DNA of 64,000 bases, from contig CAZLEF010000004.1 of the NCBI GenBank assembly GCA_964558465.1, forward strand, positions 62,001 through 126,000, given 5' to 3'. Both the position numbers and the translations under genes were made by a program. The notes beneath the pieces were generated by a model. That model was given only the letters and a program-made list of their open reading frames with translations. It was not told the origin of the DNA and ran no database searches. Positions 52,689-60,698 of the stretch are shown piece by piece; positions within the stretch are counted from its first letter, which is position 1, and every line of letters starts with the position of its first letter. The DNA is from JACJYC01 sp964558465. GTDB taxonomy: Bacteria; Bacteroidota; Bacteroidia; Chitinophagales; Saprospiraceae.

Positions 52689-53921
52689 CTATCGCAAAAT
52701 CGTCAAACTCCCCGTATCCAATTTTTCCGCCCCCTCGCATTTATACCGCACCCTGTAAAGGAAGACGCCGGGATTGAGCGGCTTGCCCTGGAACGAGCCG
52801 TCCCATTGATCAAAAGCGTTTTCGGTGTAAAATACCCGGCCGCCCCAGCGGTCGAAGACCTCAAACGAGATCAGGGTTTCCACGGCGAAGGGGTTGCTGA
52901 TGCCGTAGGTGTCGTTCAATCCGTCGTCGTTGGGTGTGAACGCCTTGGGCAGGAACAGCGCATTGCAATCCAGGTCGTCGGGGTCGATGACGGTAATGCG
53001 GATGGAATCGCCGGCCACGCAGGTGGAAACCTGGTCGCTGATCCGCACCTTATACACAAATTCACCGGCGCCCAGGGGGGAAATGGCCGGTTCGGCGTCG
53101 GAAGGAGAGGCCACCCCCGAAGCAGGTTGCCAGGCAAATCCCGTGCCGCAGGTCACGCTCATATTGATATCGACCTGGGTGCCCAGGAAAATAACCGTGT
53201 CCCGGTTCAGGATCATATCCGGCGAGAAGTACAAGCCGGCTACCTCTTCTTCGTTCAGGGCCCGGCTATAGATCCGCAATTCGTCGATCAATCCTTTAAA
53301 AGGCGGTTCGTTGCCCATGGCGCAATTGGACGCGCCGATCATGATTTCGCCGTCGTTTTCGATATCGATGCGGCCGGCGGTGCCGAGGTCGCGGGCAAAT
53401 TTACCGTTGACGTACAGTTTCACGCGGGTGGCATCCCGCACAATGGTGATCAACTGCCAGCAGGAATTGTTGAACAGCCGTTCGATCAGGCGGACATTCC
53501 GGCTGGGATTTTCAAACACAACGGTTTCCAGGGTGAGGGAAAGCGGCGAATAGCGGATGAAAAATTCGTGTTCGCCAAGGCAATCCGGACTGCGTTTGGA
53601 GAACAGGTAGGGCGTACCGCTGGTACCCACTGCCTTGAAGTAAAAACTGACGGAAAAGTCTTCCGTGTCAAACTCGCGGTTGATATTGTCGATCCCCGGT
53701 ATGATGATGCGGTCGTCGCCGCCGTCGAGCAACACGGCCTGACCCACCAGCCCGCAGCCAAACTCGGGTTGCCCTGTTGCAATCGCCGTATTGGCGGTAT
53801 TGCCGGTGACATCCTCGAACTTGCCGTCGAAGGTGTAATAGGCTGCAAGCCCTACGGTTGTCTGGCTAAAAGAATGGAAAGCAAAGAGGAGGAGGAAAAC
53901 CGGCAAAAAACAATGTCTCAT
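52689..53921 (-). CDS. LamG-domain protein with T9SS type B (gliding-type) C-terminus
   Basis: The start at 53921 gives a signal peptide (MRHCFLPVFLLLFAFHSFSQ) and 410 residues. A laminin-G/concanavalin-like jelly roll covers about 25-215 (GLAAYYTFDGKFEDVTGN, VSFYFKAVG, GLIDELRIYSRALNEEEV). A short Ig-like link follows, then a type B sorting domain (LPKAFTPNDDGLNDTYGI, FEVFDRWGGRVFY, PGVFLYRVRYKC). Type B domains export cargo through T9SS, often large adhesins. This suggests a surface glycan-binding protein. A paralogous LamG protein without sorting domain lies 0.5 kb further along. Confidence 0.88.
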   Translation of the reverse strand: MRHCFLPVFLLLFAFHSFSQTTVGLAAYYTFDGKFEDVTGNTANTAIATGQPEFGCGLVGQAVLLDGGDDRIIIPGIDNINREFDTEDFSVSFYFKAVGTSGTPYLFSKRSPDCLGEHEFFIRYSPLSLTLETVVFENPSRNVRLIERLFNNSCWQLITIVRDATRVKLYVNGKFARDLGTAGRIDIENDGEIMIGASNCAMGNEPPFKGLIDELRIYSRALNEEEVAGLYFSPDMILNRDTVIFLGTQVDINMSVTCGTGFAWQPASGVASPSDAEPAISPLGAGEFVYKVRISDQVSTCVAGDSIRITVIDPDDLDCNALFLPKAFTPNDDGLNDTYGISNPFAVETLISFEVFDRWGGRVFYTENAFDQWDGSFQGKPLNPGVFLYRVRYKCEGAEKLDTGSLTILR

Positions 53922-54014
53922 GGGAAAATGTAGCTGAATTCTGATGTTAAGGCGGGCCGGAAAACCCGTCGCCAATGTATAAACGCGAATCAATCTTAGA
54001 TATTTTAGTTGAAA

Positions 54015-54109
54015 GTCGATAGTCGTAAGTCGATAGTTGATAGTCGTAAGTGGTAAGTCGTTAGTCGTAAGTTGTCGGGGCTTACGACGGTCGACTTACG
54101 ACTATCGAC
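54015..54109. repeat. AGTCGATAGTCGTA inverted repeat with perfect 19-bp arms
   Basis: The 19 bp at 54015-54033 are the exact complement of 54091-54109. Between them lie further GATAGTCGTAAG words. The right arm encodes the final Ser-Arg and stop codon of ybaB. Related words recur at 57614-57660. Confidence 0.85.
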
Positions 54110-54416
54110 TACCAAACAAGTTTTCCATCCCGGGCGGGAGCATGCCCTGGATCATTTTCTGCGATTCGGCCAATTCCTTTTCGGCGGCCTGTTCAAGCGC
54201 CCGGTTGACGGCTACGAGGATGAGATCTTCCAGTTCTTCCGGTTCCGCCGGGTTAATGAGTTCAGGAAGGATGGTGATGTTGAGGATCTGGCGGGCTGCA
54301 TTGGCAGTGACCTTGACGGCCCCGTCGCCCGATTCCGCTTCAACGATGATATCGGCCAATTTTGCCTTCATCGCCTTTTGTTGTTCTTCCATTTGACCAA
54401 AAAGATCGCCAAACAT
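54102..54416 (-). CDS. ybaB: YbaB/EbfC-family nucleoid-associated protein
   Basis: The 104-residue protein forms a dimer that binds DNA as tweezers and helps organise the nucleoid; in many bacteria it neighbours recR/dnaX. It shows the helical start MFGDLFGQMEEQQKAMKAKLADI, the beta core DGAVKVTANAARQILNITI and the helix EELEDLILVAVNRALEQA. The C-terminal Met-rich tail (IQGMLPPGMENLF) is normal, but the last two residues and stop lie in the intergenic repeat. It is placed between two LamG genes, an unusual context. The 25-bp gap to the upstream LamG gene suggests co-transcription. Confidence 0.93.
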   Translation of the reverse strand: MFGDLFGQMEEQQKAMKAKLADIIVEAESGDGAVKVTANAARQILNITILPELINPAEPEELEDLILVAVNRALEQAAEKELAESQKMIQGMLPPGMENLFGSR

Positions 54417-54441
54417 GGGTTAAATTTTTTGATGAAAAATT

Positions 54442-55194
54442 TTACGAGTCGCAATCCATAAAAACGTTTTCTATCGGCAAGAGGTCGAAGAGTTCTTTGA
54501 TTTCTTCCTCGCTCAGCGCCCGGTCGTACACCCGCAATTCGTCGAGGATGCCTTTGAAACGGCTGGCCCTTCCTTCGCGCACGCAAGGGCTGTTGCCAAA
54601 AGAAAAGAAGGCCTCGTTCGTCAGGTCCACCCCGCTGCAGCGGTAACCTTCATTCAGCAACTGGCCGTTGATATAGGTTGTAGCCTTGAATCCGTCGCGC
54701 ACCAGCGCATAGTGCACCCATCCTCCTTTTTCATCTATCTCCGGCGACAGTTCAGGGTAGTATTTTTCCGGGGTTTCGTGTACATAGGTGGCTACTTTGG
54801 AATTCCGCTGGTCCAACAAAATATCCAGCATATTGTACTCGTCGCAATGCTCCCTTTTGGAGACCATGCTCTGCGGGAACAAAGGCGCCCCTTCTGTTTT
54901 GAAATAAAAACTGACCGTAAAATCCGACTCGGTGAAGTATTGATTGATGGGGCCGGGGAAACGGACAAAAGATTCGCGCCCGTCAAACAGCAGGCCCTTT
55001 TGGTCGACCCCGCACCAGCAGCGCACATTTCCGATCATCTCCCCGTGGGAACCCATGCCGCTCTCGTCGCGGGCATCGCAGTTGTTGAAGGTATAAAAGG
55101 CCACCAGGCCTTCATTTAAAGATCCATTGATCGTTGTTCCGGAAAAATAGAGTATCCATACCAGAACCAAAACGGCTGTTGTAAATACGCGCAT
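54442..55194 (-). CDS. Secreted LamG-domain protein, no sorting domain
   Basis: The 250-residue protein has an N-terminal signal or anchor (VFTTAVLVLVWILYFSGT) and a single LamG jelly roll (GLVAFYTFNNCDARDESG, VSFYFKTEGAP, GILDELRVYDRALSEEEI). It is clearly paralogous to the LamG domain of the type B T9SS protein nearby (VSFYFK and LxDELRxYxRAL repeated). It ends shortly after the domain (IENVFMDCDS) without a sorting signal, so it is probably periplasmic or a truncated paralogue. Paired cysteines in CWCG and CVREG may form disulfides. It precedes ybaB by 25 bp. Confidence 0.8.
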   Translation of the reverse strand: MRVFTTAVLVLVWILYFSGTTINGSLNEGLVAFYTFNNCDARDESGMGSHGEMIGNVRCWCGVDQKGLLFDGRESFVRFPGPINQYFTESDFTVSFYFKTEGAPLFPQSMVSKREHCDEYNMLDILLDQRNSKVATYVHETPEKYYPELSPEIDEKGGWVHYALVRDGFKATTYINGQLLNEGYRCSGVDLTNEAFFSFGNSPCVREGRASRFKGILDELRVYDRALSEEEIKELFDLLPIENVFMDCDS

Positions 55195-55296
55195 AGGCTC
55201 AAATTTTAGCTAAAATACAAAGTTTTTAACAGAAGGATGCGTGAAATTTTTGGAAAAGCCGGCAATTGAGGGTCCAAGTCATCCGCTGGTTGATCA

Positions 55297-55746
55297 TCAT
55301 AAATCCATTTTTTCCTGCGGGCTTAGTTTGTAGTTGTCCGCCAATTCATCAATGGAAGGCCGCAAAAACCAAAACCCGATCAGGCCGGCTGCAAAACAAA
55401 GCAGCCAGAAATAATTTGGCGCCACCATGGCCAACGCCACCATCAGCAGGTTGGCGCCCTCCATCAGGGCGGAGCGGATGATCACGGCTTTCCGGTAATG
55501 CGCCGTTTTTTCGGGCAATCCGGCTTTGACCGGCGCGTTCGCCATTTGTGTCCGGTTGATCGCACGGGCGCCGGTAAAACCTGCAAGGATTGCGACCGGA
55601 CCGATTATGCCCGGCAAATCCACAGGCCAACTCAGGCTTGTTTCGTTCCCGGTCAATAGAAAAACCACTACGAGGGCGAACAATATCTGCCCGGCCAGCA
55701 AAGCCCAATAAAGTACAATCGTTTGACGAAAATCGTTTTGTTTCAT
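55297..55746 (-). CDS. Small four-helix membrane protein, unknown
   Basis: The start at 55746 (MKQNDFRQTIVLYWALLAGQ) is chosen because the longer frame begins in an ATTGATTCG word repeat (giving the artificial IESIESIES). The 149-residue protein has about four hydrophobic helices and a polar C-terminus (SIDELADNYKLSPQEKMDL). Small membrane proteins of this layout are common in Bacteroidota and unassigned. It is 98 bp downstream of the POT transporter stop on the same strand and could share its transcript. Confidence 0.7.
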   Translation of the reverse strand: MKQNDFRQTIVLYWALLAGQILFALVVVFLLTGNETSLSWPVDLPGIIGPVAILAGFTGARAINRTQMANAPVKAGLPEKTAHYRKAVIIRSALMEGANLLMVALAMVAPNYFWLLCFAAGLIGFWFLRPSIDELADNYKLSPQEKMDL

Positions 55747-55756
55747 CACCGTATTT

Positions 55757-55840
55757 ATTGATTCGATTGACTCGATTGATTCGATTTTGCCCAATCAATC
55801 GTTTCAATCCAATCAATCGGATTAATCGAGTCAATCCAAC
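55757..55840. repeat. ATTGATTCG inverted word repeat
   Basis: GATTGATTCGATTGACTCG words are mirrored by CAATCAATCG and CGAGTCAATCC words around a centre near 55788. The words are the same family as at 12782-12855. The block lies between the POT transporter and the small membrane protein. Confidence 0.75.
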
Positions 55841-55844
55841 CATC

Positions 55845-57605
55845 TTAATTCACGCCATGCATCATCCGCTTCAGCGGTTTGTTCAACAGGATCAGAACCA
55901 GGCCGGCTACCAGAGTAATGATCACAAATATGCTGAAAAAGCCCGACATGGAGCTGTCCGCCGAGACCTGTTCCATATAACTTCCGACAATGCCGGAAAG
56001 CGTATTGGCTACAAAATTGGCGATATACCAAACCCCGAACATCAGCGCCATCAGGCGTTTGGGGGAGAGTTTGTTGACAAATGAAAGCCCGACCGGCGAA
56101 ATGCAAAGCTCACCCATAGTTTGAAACAAATAAAACAGGACGATCCATAACATGCTGACCGAGGCTGAGACTGCTCCTTTGGGAATGCCCAACGAACTGA
56201 CCAACAACATCACAAACCCCAAAGCCATGAGAAAAAGGCCGGCGCTGAATTTGATCGGTCCGGAAGGGTTTTGATTGCGTTTGCTGAGCCACAACCACAG
56301 GGAAGAAAATAAAGGGCCCAGGGTGATAATGAAAAAACCGTTGAGGCTGCCGAACCAGGAGGCGGGCACTTCAGCAGAAGCCTGGGTGAAATTCTCCACG
56401 TTGATGGCGATCATGATCCACCAGATCAGCGCAAAACTCAGGGATGTGAATACAATGGTCAGCGGGTATTCCTTTGCTATTTTGATCCCGAGGGTGGCAA
56501 TCGCCCAGGTCAGGATGATCATCGGGATGAACGTGAGCGCGAGCCCGACGTACCTGAAAATATTAACGGATGAGGGCGTAGCCAGCACCCTTTGCGTGTA
56601 ATCGCGGGCGAAGATCGTGATGCTGCCGCCTGCCTGTTCGAAGGAGAGCCAGAAGAAGACGACAAAAAATGCAAAAATCGCAATGACGCCGAGCCGGTCC
56701 CTTTCGACGGCCGGATATTTTTTCAGACGCAACAAGACAAAAACCGTCATCAGGATCAGGAACGGCGCCATCATGACCACCCGCAACCAGACGATCGTTG
56801 GTTCCAGGCCCAACGCCGTGCAGATGGCTTCGTACTTCAGGGAGGCGACAACCGTTCCGATCAGCAAGATTAAGGAGGCGGCAAAAAGGTTGGTATCGGC
56901 GCCGGTCCAGGCCACCGGCTTTTCTCCGAATTTTTCAGCGGGAGAGACCGCTTTTTTTTCGGCGGTGGGTTTGGCGCCGATATCGCCGTAGATCTTCTGC
57001 CCGAAATAAAATTGCAGCAATCCGAAGAACATAAAGACGCCGGCTGCGCCAAATCCGTAACTCCAACCCTTGGTTTCGCCCAGCCAGCCGCAAATGAGCA
57101 TACCCAGAAAGGCGCCCGCATTGACGGCCATATAAAAAATGGTGTAGGCGCCGTCTTTCAGCGGGCTGCCGTCGGGGTACATCTGTCCGACGATCGGCGT
57201 GATATTGGGTTTGAAGAAGCCGTTGCCGGCAATGAGCAGCGCAATACCCAGATAAAAGGTGAAATGGGACTCCAGCGCCAGTGAAGCGTGGCCCAGCGTC
57301 ATGATCAACGCCCCGATCACAACCCCGTTCCTCGACCCCAGGTAATTGTCGGCCAGCCAGCCGCCCAGCATCGGCGAAAGGTAAACCAACCCGGTATACC
57401 AACCGTAAAGCACCAACGCATCGGAGCTGCTCCAGCCAAATCCGCCCTCGACGATCTCGCTGGTCAGGAACAATACCAGGATGGCCCGCATCCCGTAATA
57501 ACTGAAACGCTCCCACATTTCGGTGAAAAAGAGCACAAACAACCCCACCGGGTGCTGCAATATCGTTTTCTGGTTGGCAGCCGAGCCGCCAAATGCCTGC
57601 GTCAT
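55845..57605 (-). CDS. POT/PTR-family peptide:H+ symporter (copy 1)
   Basis: The 586-residue transporter has the proton-dependent oligopeptide signature EMWERFSYYG (the ExxER motif of helix 1), followed by GGWLADNYLGSRNGV and the FYMAVNAGAFLG region of helix 5. It is longer than its neighbour because of a hydrophilic loop (about residues 195-225) and an extra helix pair (about 228-290), the usual 14-helix bacterial POT form. It imports di- and tripeptides with protons. It is tandem with a second POT gene on the same strand, separated by a repeat. Confidence 0.92.
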   Translation of the reverse strand: MTQAFGGSAANQKTILQHPVGLFVLFFTEMWERFSYYGMRAILVLFLTSEIVEGGFGWSSSDALVLYGWYTGLVYLSPMLGGWLADNYLGSRNGVVIGALIMTLGHASLALESHFTFYLGIALLIAGNGFFKPNITPIVGQMYPDGSPLKDGAYTIFYMAVNAGAFLGMLICGWLGETKGWSYGFGAAGVFMFFGLLQFYFGQKIYGDIGAKPTAEKKAVSPAEKFGEKPVAWTGADTNLFAASLILLIGTVVASLKYEAICTALGLEPTIVWLRVVMMAPFLILMTVFVLLRLKKYPAVERDRLGVIAIFAFFVVFFWLSFEQAGGSITIFARDYTQRVLATPSSVNIFRYVGLALTFIPMIILTWAIATLGIKIAKEYPLTIVFTSLSFALIWWIMIAINVENFTQASAEVPASWFGSLNGFFIITLGPLFSSLWLWLSKRNQNPSGPIKFSAGLFLMALGFVMLLVSSLGIPKGAVSASVSMLWIVLFYLFQTMGELCISPVGLSFVNKLSPKRLMALMFGVWYIANFVANTLSGIVGSYMEQVSADSSMSGFFSIFVIITLVAGLVLILLNKPLKRMMHGVN

Positions 57606-57613
57606 GGTATTTT

Positions 57614-57755
57614 TTTAGTCGTTAGTCGAAAGTCGTCAGTCGAAAGTCGTCAGTCGGCTCACGCTCCTCCGTCCGACGAAGCTTTCTCCGACCGACAAAG
57701 CCCGACGAACTTGGTTGCGTAGTCGGCTCTCTCTCACCCTCTCACCCCTCTCACC
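57614..57755. repeat. AGTCGTTAGTCGAAAG and CTCTCACCC word block
   Basis: AGTCGTTAGTCGAAAGTCGT words are followed by a GC-rich segment (CTCCTCCGTCCGACGAAGC and following, degenerate hairpin) and then CTCTCACCC words. It combines three word families seen separately elsewhere in the window, in the 192-bp gap between the two POT genes. Confidence 0.7.
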
Positions 57756-57797
57756 CGTTGCTCCACCGGATCCGGCCAAATAAATTTGGCGGATACG

Positions 57798-59276
57798 TCA
57801 CTTCACCTCGCCCATCAGGCGTTTCATCCAGGGGATCAGCACAAACATGATCACCGATGCTGCAAGGCTGAAACAAAACACGGCAAAGAAAATATTTTTC
57901 AGGGGGAAGGTTTCAAACAAACCGCCGACCCGGCCGCCGATATAATTACCCAGGGCGGCGCCCATGAACCAGATCCCCATCATTTGGCCCACAATTCTTT
58001 CAGGCGCTAATTTGGTCATGGCGCTCAGACCTACGGGCGAAAGGCATAACTCCCCGATGGTGTGCAGCAGATAAACTGCAATCAGCCATTGCACCCCTAC
58101 CTTTTCTGCGCCGGCCTCCAGCATTTGGGCGGCAGGAACCAACAATAAAAAGCCCAAACCCACGAACAAAAGGCCAAGGGTGAATTTCATGGGCGTGGAG
58201 GGTTCTTTTCCCATACTGTTCAATCTAAGCCACAACCAGGCAAATACTGGCGCCAGGGAAATGATCCAGATCGAATTGACGGATTGCCACCAGGTGGAAG
58301 GAAACTCCGACCCGAATACCTTATTGTTGGTATGCCGGTCGGCAAACAGATTCAGGGTAGACCCCGCCTGTTCAAAAGCAGCCCAGAACAGGGCGGCAGC
58401 CAGGAAAAATATGATAATGGCGCCGATGCGTTTTTTCTCAGGGCCCGTAAAGCCGCCCGTTGTGAAAAGCATCCCGAAATAAATGAAAGGAACCAGTATC
58501 AGCAATACCCCTACCAGGTTGGAAACGCTGTTGATGTTCAGGGGATATATATTCAGGAAATGAAAGGCGATTAAAACGACCAGACCGACCAGAAGCCCGA
58601 TGCCGCCGTTTTTCAGCGACTTTTGCTGTTGGGCCTTGATCTCAGGGGTATTGGCCGCTTTTAACTTACCGGCGTCGCCCAGGTGTTTGGCGCCCAGTCT
58701 GTATTGGATCAACCCCAACACCATACCGATGGCGACCACCAGGAATCCGGCGTGCCAGTTGACCCGCTGCCCGAACCAGCCGGCGATCAGCGGCGCCAGG
58801 AAAGCGCCCAGGTTGATGCCCATATAAAAAATGGAAAATGCAGAATCCCTGCGTTTGTCGCCCACCTCATACAGCGATCCGACCATCGTGCTGACATTGG
58901 GCTTCAGCAAGCCGGTGCCGATGGAGATCAAACCAAGGCCAATATAAAATGGGGTGGTTCCGCCGGGTATAGCCAACATGAAATTACCCAGTGCAATAAT
59001 GACACCCCCGTAAAAAACAGCGTTGCGGGCGCCTAGAAATTTGTCGGCGATCCAGCCGCCGGGCAAATTGGTCATGTAAACTACAGCGGTATAAAGCCCG
59101 TAAAGCGCTCCGGCCTCAACAACTGAAAGCCCAAGACCCGGGTTTTCTCCGGTTACAGCCGCCGTCATATACAGGATCAGCATGGCCCGGCCGCCATAAT
59201 AACTGAATCGCTCCCACATTTCTGTGAAAAAAAGCGTTGCCAACCCGCGAGGGTGCCCAAGAAAGTCTTTACTCAT
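57798..59276 (-). CDS. POT/PTR-family peptide:H+ symporter (copy 2)
   Basis: The 492-residue paralogue of the neighbouring transporter has EMWERFSYYG in helix 1, GGWIADKFLGARNAV and FYMGINLGAFLAP. A C-terminal half with ELCLSPVGLSAMTKL is shared with copy 1 (ELCISPVGLSFVNKL). Divergence is considerable, so the two probably have different peptide preferences. Together with the proteases in the window they fit a protein-consuming lifestyle. Its start lies next to a 418-bp repeat-filled gap that separates it from divergent punA-like pnp. Confidence 0.92.
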   Translation of the reverse strand: MSKDFLGHPRGLATLFFTEMWERFSYYGGRAMLILYMTAAVTGENPGLGLSVVEAGALYGLYTAVVYMTNLPGGWIADKFLGARNAVFYGGVIIALGNFMLAIPGGTTPFYIGLGLISIGTGLLKPNVSTMVGSLYEVGDKRRDSAFSIFYMGINLGAFLAPLIAGWFGQRVNWHAGFLVVAIGMVLGLIQYRLGAKHLGDAGKLKAANTPEIKAQQQKSLKNGGIGLLVGLVVLIAFHFLNIYPLNINSVSNLVGVLLILVPFIYFGMLFTTGGFTGPEKKRIGAIIIFFLAAALFWAAFEQAGSTLNLFADRHTNNKVFGSEFPSTWWQSVNSIWIISLAPVFAWLWLRLNSMGKEPSTPMKFTLGLLFVGLGFLLLVPAAQMLEAGAEKVGVQWLIAVYLLHTIGELCLSPVGLSAMTKLAPERIVGQMMGIWFMGAALGNYIGGRVGGLFETFPLKNIFFAVFCFSLAASVIMFVLIPWMKRLMGEVK

Positions 59277-59401
59277 GGTCGTTTAAATGTTGGTTTCAAT
59301 GATTTGAATCTCTTTTGACAGGCAAATAAAGAATAAAATTTTTATATTCGGGCTAAAGATAAATGATTTGCAGTTATATGACGGAATTTTCCAATTTTGT
59401 T

Positions 59402-59662
59402 TCAGGGCAGGGGCAGGCGTGGAGGAATCGAGGAAGTGCGTGCCACGCCACAGGCGTGGAGGAATCGAGGAACTGAGGAACTGAGGATTCGAGGATTCGA
59501 AGCCAAACAACTCCTCCGCCCAGCCCCTCCTTGCATCCAGGGCCCAGGCGGATAAAAAACGCGAAGCACCAAACCATCCCAAACCATCCCAAACCATCCC
59601 AAACAACCCCAAACCCCAAACCCTCCCTAAGGGACGCCTTTGGCGCAAACCCCAAACAGAAA
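59402..59662. repeat. Composite repeat block (GAGGATTCG, CCACGCC hairpin, CAAACCATCC)
   Basis: From left to right: GTGGAGGAATCGAGGAA words, the GCCACGCCACAGGCGTGG hairpin, GAGGAACTGAGGATTCG words, a unique stretch, then CCCAAACCATCC words (reverse complement of the 41101 array). It closes with a TCCCTAAGGGA palindrome and a GCCTTTGGC hairpin. At least four families are joined in one 260-bp gap, which has no gene. Confidence 0.75.
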
Positions 59663-59694
59663 ACCGGAATCTTCCTATCTTGCCGCCAAAAAAA

Positions 59695-60531
59695 ATGCTC
59701 TACGATCAGATCCAGGAAGCCGTTCAGTATATCCGTTCCAGGTCAAACTTCCAACCCCGGTACGGCATTATCCTCGGCACCGGCCTGAGCGGGTTGGCGG
59801 CTGAAATCGAAATCGATACGGAGATCGCCTACGCGGATATCCCGCATTTCCCGGTCTCTACGGCGCCGGGTCATTCCAGCCGGTTCATCCTGGGCAGGTT
59901 GGAAGGCATACCCGTTGTGGCCATGGCGGGCCGGTTTCATTATTACGAAGGTTATTCGATGCAGCAGGTCACCTTCCCGGTCCGGGTCATGAAGTTTCTG
60001 GGCATTGAACGGCTGGTGATCTCCAACGCTTCGGGCGGATTACAGGCAGATATGAAACCCGGCGACATTGTTTTTATACGGGATCATATCAATCTTCAGC
60101 CGGAAAACCCCCTGCGCGGGCCCAATGACGAACGCCTCGGCCCCCGGTTTCCGGACATGTTGGGCGCTTATGACCGTTCTTTGAATGCCCTTGGCCTCAG
60201 GATTGCCAGCAGGTTGGGTATTTCCGCCCGCGAAGGGGTGTACCTGGGACTTCAGGGGCCCAACTTCGAAACGCCGGCTGAATCCAACTACCTTCACCTG
60301 ATCGGAGCGGATGTCGTGGGCATGTCGACGGTACCCGAGGTGTTGGTAGCCCGGCATATGGGCCTGCCCTTGCTGGTCCTCTCGGTTGTAGCGAATCTGA
60401 CTTTTCCGATCTCTGCGATTGTACCGACCACGGCTGAAGACGTGATCAACGCTGTCCGGACGGCTGAACCCAGGATGAGACGCATCGTGGCAGAGATGCT
60501 TCGCAGGCTGGAAACCCATGATTTGGAGTAG
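59695..60531 (+). CDS. Purine-nucleoside phosphorylase (trimeric type)
   Basis: This 278-residue enzyme splits inosine or guanosine with phosphate to base and ribose-1-phosphate in purine salvage. It shows the PNP/MTAP signatures GIILGTGLSGLA, APGHSSRFILG (phosphate site), MAGRFHYYEGYSM, ISNASGGL, ETPAE and VVANLTFPIS (base-binding Asn). An in-frame TTG five codons earlier is less likely than the ATG at 59695. The neighbours are unrelated (a POT transporter and a pyrophosphatase). Identity as PunA-type PNP is firm; the precise nucleoside range is not readable. Confidence 0.94.
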   Translation: MLYDQIQEAVQYIRSRSNFQPRYGIILGTGLSGLAAEIEIDTEIAYADIPHFPVSTAPGHSSRFILGRLEGIPVVAMAGRFHYYEGYSMQQVTFPVRVMKFLGIERLVISNASGGLQADMKPGDIVFIRDHINLQPENPLRGPNDERLGPRFPDMLGAYDRSLNALGLRIASRLGISAREGVYLGLQGPNFETPAESNYLHLIGADVVGMSTVPEVLVARHMGLPLLVLSVVANLTFPISAIVPTTAEDVINAVRTAEPRMRRIVAEMLRRLETHDLE

Positions 60532-60566
60532 GTTGTTGAATTTCAAAACGGTATAACCAATAAATA

Positions 60567-60597
60567 TTTGTCAAAACACAAAATTGCTTTACTTTTG
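60567..60597 (+). promoter_or_regulatory. Promoter of the membrane pyrophosphatase gene
   Basis: TTTG (60567-60570), a 19-bp spacer and TACTTTTG (60590-60597) form a full match to the Bacteroidota -33/-7 promoter. It predicts a leader of about 95 nt before the start codon at 60699. Confidence 0.75.
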
Positions 60598-60698
60598 CGC
60601 TCCTGAACAGAAATCGTCGCGTGATTTCCGGGTTTTGATTGCTGGATCCGGATATTTTACCGGCAAAATCAGAGATAACTTAAAGCAAATTAACCATT

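Noticed and set aside
51140..52777. 545-codon frame antisense to the DUF885 and DUF1611 genes
   Set aside because: Both underlying genes have clear family motifs; the antisense product shows none and exists because of codon bias.
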